A stretch of 19,962 bases of DNA from a bacterium (GTDB lineage Bacteria; JAJVIF01; JAGGVT01). The notes beneath the pieces were generated by a model. It saw nothing but the letters and a program-made list of their open reading frames with translations. It was not told where the DNA came from and searched no databases. Shown here in pieces: positions 14,283 to 19,962 of the stretch. Location: assembly GCA_021157815.1 (NCBI GenBank), contig JAGGVT010000005.1, positions 1 to 19,962 of the forward strand, in the 5' to 3' direction. A program made the translations under genes and the position numbers. The first letter of the stretch is position 1; each line of letters opens with the position of its first letter.

Positions 14283-14310
14283 TTTACAATTTGATTAAAT
14301 CTGATATAAT
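14283..14310 (+). promoter_or_regulatory. Extended -10 promoter for the sepF operon
   Basis: TTTACA (14283-14288), a 16-base spacer and a perfect TATAAT (14305-14310) preceded by TGA, giving an extended -10 (TG at 14302-14303). The expected start near 14317 leaves a leader of about 67 bases before ATG 14384. This is the strongest promoter match in the window. Confidence 0.65.
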
Positions 14311-14383
14311 CTCTATCTGGCGATTCGGGGTTCACTATTCCCGACCTGGTTGTATGCGCAGGTGGTAAATGAGGTGAATGAGA

Positions 14384-14842
14384 ATGAGCCAATTGTGGAA
14401 CACAATAAAAGATGCATTTATCCAGCTTTATGACGATGATGCAGAGCAAGTCCCCCGTAATAAAAGTAAACACACGGTTTCCAATCAACAGACACAATCC
14501 AGAGAGGTGGATACTAACTCTCCATTGCAAAAGCCGGAACAGATCGCGCTTTTAAAAATCGAATCTGTCGATATGGAATGGCTGCCCGCGAATTACCTTA
14601 AATCTGACCGGCCTGTCCAGGTTGACTTGGGTAATCTATCCGCCAAAGAACGCGACACTGTATGCAATTTCCTCTGCGGTGTGGTTTTCGCGCTCAACGG
14701 AACAGTGGAAAAGGTCAGAGAGGATATCTTCATGTTCGCCCCAAGTGAGGTCGGCATTATCACGGAGCATGAGGAGGTTTTCCCGCACGGTGAGGATGAA
14801 TTCCTGGCGGGAAATCTGAATCCTGAGGATTTGCTTGATTAA
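14384..14842 (+). CDS. sepF: Cell division protein SepF
   Basis: SepF is a membrane-bound partner of FtsZ that tethers and bundles Z-ring filaments at the septum. The 152-residue protein shows the expected plan. An N-terminal amphipathic membrane-targeting helix (MSQLWNTIKDAFIQLYDD) comes first, then a variable polar linker (19-52). The SepF core follows at about 53-127, with RPVQVDLGNLSAKERDTVC, NFLCGVVFALNGTVEKV and DIFMFAPSEVGI, and an acidic tail ends the protein. ATG 14384 is preferred over ATG 14378 because GAGGTG (14371-14376) then lies seven bases upstream. SepF is typical of Gram-positives, Cyanobacteria and archaea, which hints at lineage. It leads a same-strand series with the exported protein 15 bases downstream. 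Confidence 0.85.
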   Translation: MSQLWNTIKDAFIQLYDDDAEQVPRNKSKHTVSNQQTQSREVDTNSPLQKPEQIALLKIESVDMEWLPANYLKSDRPVQVDLGNLSAKERDTVCNFLCGVVFALNGTVEKVREDIFMFAPSEVGIITEHEEVFPHGEDEFLAGNLNPEDLLD

Positions 14843-14857
14843 AATCGCAAAAAAGCG

Positions 14858-15433
14858 ATGAAAATATACTTCAAAATAGCAATTTGTATTTTTCTTATCC
14901 TGTCATGCGGACACTCTTTTGCTTTGGACGAAGAAAATCCGCTTTATGAAGGAAAACACCTTCCGAGTTTCACACTAATCGATGGCAAAGAGAAATTTAC
15001 ATTTCCGGATGATTTTGACGGGAAACCTTTCGCGCTTTATTTTGGAAATCTAACCAGCAACGATGATGGATTCCAGTTCCTTAGCTGGGGAGGGGCGTTT
15101 ACAATCTCGCTCCGTCAAAGCGAGGATGATCTTCATGACATCTATTTCGCGGGAGTGGCATCCTTGAAAAAACGTCCACTCTACTGGATTCCAATTATGG
15201 TTAGAAAAACAATAAACGGTGAGATGAAAAAAAACGATGTCCGAGGAGAAATGTTTTATGATTTCAAAGGTGAAATATCCAGCAAATTTAAAATAAATAC
15301 AGGGGATGTTAGAGCGATTGTCGTTGACAAAAAGGGCGTGATTCGCAAGTCTTTCGATTGCAGTGTCTATGGCCTGTCGGATGAGGAAAAGGCTGAGCTC
15401 TATCAATTATTCATCGAACTTATTACGGAGTAA
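14858..15433 (+). CDS. Exported thioredoxin-fold-like protein without CxxC
   Basis: This is a 191-residue protein with a signal peptide (hydrophobic 5-16), probably cleaved after SFA at residue 22; the ILSC at 14-17 is a poor lipobox. The mature part reads like a thioredoxin/AhpC-YtfJ-like fold: GKHLPSFTLIDGKEKFTF, then KPFALYFGN, and late on VRAIVVDKKGVIRKSF followed by a terminal helix. There is no CxxC and only one cysteine (SFDCS) in the mature chain, so disulphide exchange is unlikely. It may be a structural or binding relative. It follows sepF by 15 bases with no strong Shine-Dalgarno. A small ATCGC/GCGAT hairpin (14844-14859) covers its start codon. Fold assignment is tentative. Confidence 0.6.
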   Translation: MKIYFKIAICIFLILSCGHSFALDEENPLYEGKHLPSFTLIDGKEKFTFPDDFDGKPFALYFGNLTSNDDGFQFLSWGGAFTISLRQSEDDLHDIYFAGVASLKKRPLYWIPIMVRKTINGEMKKNDVRGEMFYDFKGEISSKFKINTGDVRAIVVDKKGVIRKSFDCSVYGLSDEEKAELYQLFIELITE

Positions 15434-15452
15434 CTTGTTACGGAGTGTAGCG

Positions 15453-15542
15453 ATGAGAGATAAAATGCTTGGATGGGTACTTCTGACATGTATCGTAATT
15501 GCATTGTTTCTACACTATAGAATATACTTTCAAAGCCTGTAA
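15453..15542 (+). CDS. Possible 29-residue single-pass membrane peptide
   Basis: ATG 15453 is preceded at seven bases by GGAG (15442-15445). The 29 residues are MRDKMLGWVLL, TCIVIALFLHYRI, then YFQSL and a TAA stop. That is a charged N-terminus followed by one hydrophobic segment long enough to cross the membrane. It begins 19 bases after the preceding stop and fits between genes of the same operon. The Shine-Dalgarno lies in a TTACGGAGT motif that also occurs across the previous stop codon. It is too short for family recognition and may be chance. Confidence 0.4.
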   Translation: MRDKMLGWVLLTCIVIALFLHYRIYFQSL

Positions 15543-15586
15543 TGGGTTTGACTTTTGGGTCTAAATCTCATTAATCTTATAGTGAT

Positions 15587-17749
15587 ATGAATCTGCTTTA
15601 CCTTATCGCATTCGTTTTTGCTTTAAGCGGATGGGGCATCATGCCTTACCTGCGATTTTTCCGCACGAGTCGCGATCCGCTCGAACGCTTTCTGATTATG
15701 CAGGCAATCGGATTTACTCTTACATGGCTTTTTGTTTTTCTTCTCTGCGCGGTTCATGTCCTGCAGCCTTTCTGGATACATCTGTGGATAATTGCCGGAT
15801 GCGTCATTTACATCCTTAACTGGCGAAAAGAGGTTTACAAAGGTGTTTGGTTGACTGAGATATCTTCAGGATTCAGCAATCTGAATATCAGAGCGCTTGT
15901 TATTTTGATGTCATCACTTGCGGTTGTGTCATACTGCATCTTTTTATATCTAACATTCGCTCCTACCACAACGTGGGATCCTCTCGACTACCATTATGTC
16001 ATGCCGCGTGAATGGCTTGCAAACAGCGGATTTGTGAATCTGCCCAAAATCATGTATTCAAATTTCCCCGCGTCAGTTGAATTAATATGGCTTACCGGAA
16101 TGGCGCTTTACGGTGAGATTGTCTCGAATCATCTAACATGGTGGTTTGGATTCCTCATGGGGCTGACTCTGCTTCACATCGGCAAAAAGTGGTTCTCAAC
16201 CGTTGCCGGATGGATTGGCCTTGTTCTTTTCCTGGCGCTTCCAATTGTTTATACTGAGGAAATCCCCGGTGGAGTAATTGACCTGGCAGTTTTCACATTC
16301 AACCTTCTTACAATTCACTTCGCGCTTTTATATGCCAAAGATGAAAACCGTGAAGATGCTTTTCTGACATGCCTTTTCGCATCGAATGGCCTCGCGATGA
16401 AGCACTCATCGCTCTTGAGCCTGATATTTGCGATTGCGATTATCCTCTTTGTATTTTATAAAAAAGGCAAACTTAATGCGGGTTTGAAATCATCAGCTAT
16501 TATTTCCGCATGCGCTTTCATATTGCCTCTGCTGTGGTACATAAAGAGTTACATATATACAGGCAATCCTGTATATCCATTTATGGATTCAGTGTTCAAT
16601 CCAAACTCAAACCTGTCAATCGATATTCTCTACTGGTCGAATCCGAATTTCACATGTAACACTTTCGACTGGCTGACATACTGGTATCATGTGATAACTG
16701 ATATAGGCATGGTTCAATATAGATTCCGGTTGATAAACGGCATATATCTCGGCATGTTGCCTCTGGTTTACTGGGCGATTAAAAAACCGGGATATCATCG
16801 CGCGTTTATCGCGTATGCGTTTTCCATGATAGTAATGCTCTTATACAGCGCTCCGGGTGAACCGCGATATCAACTCGCAGCGTGGGCAGTGCTTGGAATA
16901 TCGTACGGGTTTGGTCTCTTCGAGTCAGGAATCATGCGGGATTCGACAATGAGACGCCTCATTCCACTTGCGATTATCATTCCCTTATCGATAACGCTTG
17001 TCATGTCGGTACATGAAAATCGTCATATATTTAACTATGTTTTCGGACAGGACGATTCGCGAGATTATTATCTAAATACAATGGGTGTATATCCACTGAT
17101 TGATTATATGAACACATCCACTGCTGAGGACAGTTTAATTATATGGTGCGACCCGCGTGTATATCTCTTCGACAGGGATTATATACCCGCGTATCCGTTT
17201 GATACCGGCGTTTTGCCATCATGGAGAAATGAGCCGCTGGATATCGTTCGTGAATGGAAAAATATGGGAGTAACTCATCTTGGATTTTCAATCGGCTCGA
17301 ATTACAGGGCGTGGGTTGTCGCTGTTATTCTCTATCAGGCTGAACTTGACGGCGTTGAATCCGGATATGCTTATATTGAGGACCAATTCGCTCCGGGAAT
17401 TAAATATGAGGAGGGAATGAAACTCGATTTTTCATTTGACCCGATGGACAGGCGGGTACAGCGACTGGGTCCGCTGACTCCAAGAGCGATACAACTGGCA
17501 TCCTATGCAACACGAGGCATTGATCATGTTATAAAAGACGGGTACTGGGTTTATCGGGCTGATATCGATTTGCTTATAAACGAACGCTCTGATGACATTG
17601 ATGTTATCATGATCCGAAAACTAATTGATATTGGCAGAATGGGATTTTTAAGTCCGCGAAAATCAATTGAGACTGAAGGGATTATTTATGAAATGAACTA
17701 TGAACCTCTAAAATGGCTCGACGGCCAAAACACCGGGGGGGATGCCTGA
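15587..17749 (+). CDS. GT-C-like integral membrane glycosyltransferase (paralogue 1)
   Basis: This 720-residue membrane protein has roughly a dozen hydrophobic segments in residues 1-475 and a soluble, probably extracytoplasmic, C-terminus (about 480-720). It resembles GT39/PMT-like GT-C enzymes that use polyprenyl-phosphate sugars. Motifs shared with the next gene are WDPLDYHYVMPREWL (130-144), YSNFPASVEL (157-166), the KH pair in LAMKHSS (272-273), WYIKSYIYTGNPVYPF (317-332) and GEPRYQL (424-430). The aspartate in WDPLDYH is a candidate catalytic or donor-binding residue (inference). No good Shine-Dalgarno precedes ATG 15587; alignment of its N-terminus with the second paralogue supports this start. 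Its product sugar is unknown; cell-surface polysaccharide or protein glycosylation is likely. Confidence 0.75.
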   Translation: MNLLYLIAFVFALSGWGIMPYLRFFRTSRDPLERFLIMQAIGFTLTWLFVFLLCAVHVLQPFWIHLWIIAGCVIYILNWRKEVYKGVWLTEISSGFSNLNIRALVILMSSLAVVSYCIFLYLTFAPTTTWDPLDYHYVMPREWLANSGFVNLPKIMYSNFPASVELIWLTGMALYGEIVSNHLTWWFGFLMGLTLLHIGKKWFSTVAGWIGLVLFLALPIVYTEEIPGGVIDLAVFTFNLLTIHFALLYAKDENREDAFLTCLFASNGLAMKHSSLLSLIFAIAIILFVFYKKGKLNAGLKSSAIISACAFILPLLWYIKSYIYTGNPVYPFMDSVFNPNSNLSIDILYWSNPNFTCNTFDWLTYWYHVITDIGMVQYRFRLINGIYLGMLPLVYWAIKKPGYHRAFIAYAFSMIVMLLYSAPGEPRYQLAAWAVLGISYGFGLFESGIMRDSTMRRLIPLAIIIPLSITLVMSVHENRHIFNYVFGQDDSRDYYLNTMGVYPLIDYMNTSTAEDSLIIWCDPRVYLFDRDYIPAYPFDTGVLPSWRNEPLDIVREWKNMGVTHLGFSIGSNYRAWVVAVILYQAELDGVESGYAYIEDQFAPGIKYEEGMKLDFSFDPMDRRVQRLGPLTPRAIQLASYATRGIDHVIKDGYWVYRADIDLLINERSDDIDVIMIRKLIDIGRMGFLSPRKSIETEGIIYEMNYEPLKWLDGQNTGGDA

Positions 17750-19837
17750 TTGTTTCTGATAGCGTATCCAGTATTTCTTCTCGCGGCGTTCGGAATGGGG
17801 CTACGCCTTCTAAGCCTTTTCAGATATGAACCCCAAAGCCGTCTTGCGCACTTTTTCATCGCGATTACACTAGGCTGTGCTTTTATCGGGCAATTCACTT
17901 TTCTTCTTGGCTTAATCCACCTTTTATACATCTGGATAATCTGGCTTGTATTCATCCTGATGATCCTCATGAATACAGGCATTGTGATTCTGTTTGTCCG
18001 CCATGCCAGATGGCAGGATTCATTATTCGCGATAAGAGAATGCTCGTTTATAGAACGAGCGTTCCTGTTCATGAGTTTGATTGTTCTGTTAATGCACGCG
18101 TTTTTCTCGCTCGCGCCGCAAATTAGCTGGGATGCCATGTCGCATCATTATCTGGTGCCCGAGTATTTCCTTCAGAATCATGGGACAGTTAATTTCCCTG
18201 ATGTCATATTCTCATATTACCCGTCGTTAATTGAAATGCAATACCTTGCCGGAATGGCGTTGGGCGGAGAGATAACCGCGAATCTAATCGGCAACCTTCA
18301 CGGCATTATGATGTACATCGGGATATTCGCGCTTGCAATGTTACTGGTAAACAACTGGCGCACCGGTATCTGGGGAGGCGTATGTTTACTTTGCACAGAG
18401 GGAATCCACATGCATTTCGAGGGTGGATGGAATGATCTCGGCGTTTCGGTTTTCATTGTGGCATCAATCCTGATGCTGTTTGAATATGGAAAAAGCAGGC
18501 ACAGGGGCGTATTTATTCTGTCATCGCTTCTGATGGGAGCCGCGCTTTCCTCCAAGCATTACGCGTGGATGCCGTTTGCGTTCGCGCTTTTGTTTGTGCT
18601 GTATGATTCATTCAAGAAATCCGGATTTATCCACGCGGCTAAAAACGCCGCAGTCTATTTCCTTGTCGCTTTCTCAATACCGTTGTTATGGTATGTCCGA
18701 AGTTTTATCTTTACCGGAAATCCGCTTTATCCGTTCAGCATATTCGGCTTGTTTCCCACATATCACCTTCCGCCGTTTGTGCTGACAAGCTGGGTTAATT
18801 ATGGCTTCACCAGAAATCCAATCTCTTTTCTTCTATATCCATTTCATCTTATGTTCGATTCAACCTGGATTCCTGAATTGACCGGCCGTTTGCCATATCT
18901 GTTTCTGTTTATTCCCATGACATTCGTTGACCTGGTAAAAAGGGATATACGCTCCATATGGATTTTCATATTATGGACGTTTGTCGTTATGTACTTTGTT
19001 GCGCCTTTCGAAACCAGATATATGCTTTATATAATTCCTTTCGCCGCGGTTCTAACCGGTTCAGCAGTTTACATCATGGCAAGCAAGGTCAAAACCGGAA
19101 ACAAACTGGTTCTTCCCATGGTATTTGTAATATTTCTAATACCGTTTAGTATCAACCAGAAGATATTCGAACATGACCTCAAAGATAAAACGCGTGTGAT
19201 TCTTAAAATGGAGTGGCGGAATGAATATCTGTTCAGGCAGTCGCATACATACCAAATGATATGGTGGATGAATAATCATTTACCCGATGATGCGCATATC
19301 TTGTGCCTTGAGAAGAATCTATATCGCTTGAAGCGTGATTATGTTACATGGCCCGGCATGATGGTTAAATATCCTGAGAACGCGCATGAGGCGATGGCGA
19401 AAAACCATACATATGGGAATACACATATGTTCCTCGGCGAGGGCGGAATGGCGGAGGCGTATGTGCTGTGGCATATATATCATCTGCCTGAAGATGCGAA
19501 TGGCTATGTAACGTTTTGCATTGAGGATGTTCTTCTTAATCTAAATGACAAGCCGATTCCCGATAGTTTCTGGATTCTTCGCCTTGGAATGAAGCGGGAT
19601 CTGGAGCGATGGGGCTTTGAGAAATACCAAAATGATAATGATACGCACTACAGGATAAAGCGCGCTGTTCTGGATGATACTGTCGCTAATCTAGCGGCGC
19701 TTATGCTTGTTGATTTGTTTAAGGATATGGTTAAACGGGGGTGGATTGAACTTTTGGAGGATGATGTTTTGAACATGGTGTTTAAATTCAACTATGATAA
19801 GTGGATTGCAGATACAGACATGCCGTCTAAGATTTAA
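17750..19837 (+). CDS. GT-C-like integral membrane glycosyltransferase (paralogue 2)
   Basis: This 695-residue paralogue of the preceding gene has the same layout: multiple membrane segments to about residue 475, then a soluble tail. The shared motifs are evenly offset: WDAMSHHYLVPEYFL (127-141), YYPSLIEMQYLAGMALGGE, SSKHYAW with the KH pair (269-270), WYVRSFIFTGNPLYPF (314-329) and FETRYML (420-426). It begins with a TTG at 17750, immediately after the TGA stop of the first gene and in the same frame. A G7 run (17735-17741) serves as a possible ribosome site. The N-terminal FLIAYPVF lines up with YLIAFVFA of the first, so TTG is probably the real start. The pair presumably acts in the same glycan pathway on different sugars or acceptors (inference). 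Confidence 0.75.
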   Translation: MFLIAYPVFLLAAFGMGLRLLSLFRYEPQSRLAHFFIAITLGCAFIGQFTFLLGLIHLLYIWIIWLVFILMILMNTGIVILFVRHARWQDSLFAIRECSFIERAFLFMSLIVLLMHAFFSLAPQISWDAMSHHYLVPEYFLQNHGTVNFPDVIFSYYPSLIEMQYLAGMALGGEITANLIGNLHGIMMYIGIFALAMLLVNNWRTGIWGGVCLLCTEGIHMHFEGGWNDLGVSVFIVASILMLFEYGKSRHRGVFILSSLLMGAALSSKHYAWMPFAFALLFVLYDSFKKSGFIHAAKNAAVYFLVAFSIPLLWYVRSFIFTGNPLYPFSIFGLFPTYHLPPFVLTSWVNYGFTRNPISFLLYPFHLMFDSTWIPELTGRLPYLFLFIPMTFVDLVKRDIRSIWIFILWTFVVMYFVAPFETRYMLYIIPFAAVLTGSAVYIMASKVKTGNKLVLPMVFVIFLIPFSINQKIFEHDLKDKTRVILKMEWRNEYLFRQSHTYQMIWWMNNHLPDDAHILCLEKNLYRLKRDYVTWPGMMVKYPENAHEAMAKNHTYGNTHMFLGEGGMAEAYVLWHIYHLPEDANGYVTFCIEDVLLNLNDKPIPDSFWILRLGMKRDLERWGFEKYQNDNDTHYRIKRAVLDDTVANLAALMLVDLFKDMVKRGWIELLEDDVLNMVFKFNYDKWIADTDMPSKI

Positions 19838-19888
19838 AATGGATTCCCGCTTTCGGGGCTGTTGAAAAACCCCGTTTTGTCCCAGACC

Positions 19889-19961
19889 GTAGGGGCAACT
19901 CTCCGTGGTTGCCCTGTATTTATGCCAATATTTAGGGTAGGCACAGAGACCTACCCCCTAC
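19889..19961. repeat. 73-bp MITE-like element with GTAGGGG/CCCCTAC ends
   Basis: The terminal inverted repeats are GTAGGGG (19889-19895) and CCCCTAC (19955-19961). Inside are two hairpins, GGGCAAC/GTTGCCC (19893-19899 with 19908-19914) and GGGTAGG/CCTACCC (19935-19941 with 19950-19956). The first nine bases, GTAGGGGCA, equal the outer arm of the element at 3972. It lies 51 bases after the second GT-C gene. The stretch between holds CGGGG/CCCCG followed by TTTTG, a weak terminator-like stem. Confidence 0.6.
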
Positions 19962-19962
19962 A

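Noticed and set aside
14029-14298. Plus-strand open frame of 89 codons between the SHOCT-like gene and sepF
   Set aside because: Its translation is mostly the GC-rich inverted repeat read through, with no ribosome site, and it overlaps the sepF promoter.
17747-17752. TGA recoding (selenocysteine or alternative code) joining the two GT-C genes
   Set aside because: TGA ends other genes in the window normally, and the second protein's N-terminus aligns with the first protein's N-terminus. A real stop followed by a TTG start explains both.

Overview
The window is about 20 kb of low-to-moderate GC bacterial chromosome. It has compact genes, Shine-Dalgarno-led starts, TGA used as an ordinary stop, and no phage, plasmid or CRISPR genes. 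A SepF-type division protein and a CsaB-type polysaccharide pyruvyl transferase are frequent in Firmicutes, Cyanobacteria and related or candidate phyla. The very large PKD-bearing lipoproteins and the many short palindromic intergenic repeats look like an uncultured lineage known from metagenomes. I cannot name the phylum from sequence alone.

Layout. Positions 1-2373 (minus strand): a truncated protein-L-isoaspartate methyltransferase translationally coupled to a YjbQ/UPF0047 protein, preceded by a secreted three-LysM NlpC/P60 cell-wall peptidase. Positions 2665-5338 (plus): a YVTN-type beta-propeller lipoprotein, a nested inverted-repeat element, then the CsaB-like pyruvyl transferase. Positions 5355-9992 (minus): two tandem paralogous lipoproteins of about 770 residues with PKD-like and C-terminal jelly-roll-like regions, with a plausible promoter upstream. 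Positions 10194-12151: a rubredoxin-cupin fusion (minus) divergent from a class III aminotransferase (plus). The aminotransferase is bracketed by two inverted arrays of the same 8-bp tandem repeat. Positions 12339-12779: an intergenic stretch with two near-identical long palindromes and a promoter, leading to a DUF2089 zinc-ribbon/HTH gene and a SHOCT-like partner. Positions 13839-14377: a gene-free block of palindromic repeats ending in a good extended -10 promoter. Positions 14384-19837 (plus): sepF, an exported thioredoxin-fold-like protein, a possible 29-residue membrane peptide, and two tandem GT-C-like integral membrane glycosyltransferases. A small MITE-like repeat closes the window.

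Most recognisable products act at the envelope: wall hydrolysis, surface polysaccharide decoration, lipid-linked sugar transfer, large surface lipoproteins and division-site assembly. The cytoplasmic genes are repair (pcm), PLP-dependent amine metabolism and a regulator pair. I see no convincing complete new defence or mobile system. The most unusual items are the inverted 8-bp arrays, the paired palindromes before the DUF2089 gene, the rubredoxin-cupin fusion without the usual cupin histidines, the paralogous giant lipoproteins, and the stop/start-abutting GT-C pair.
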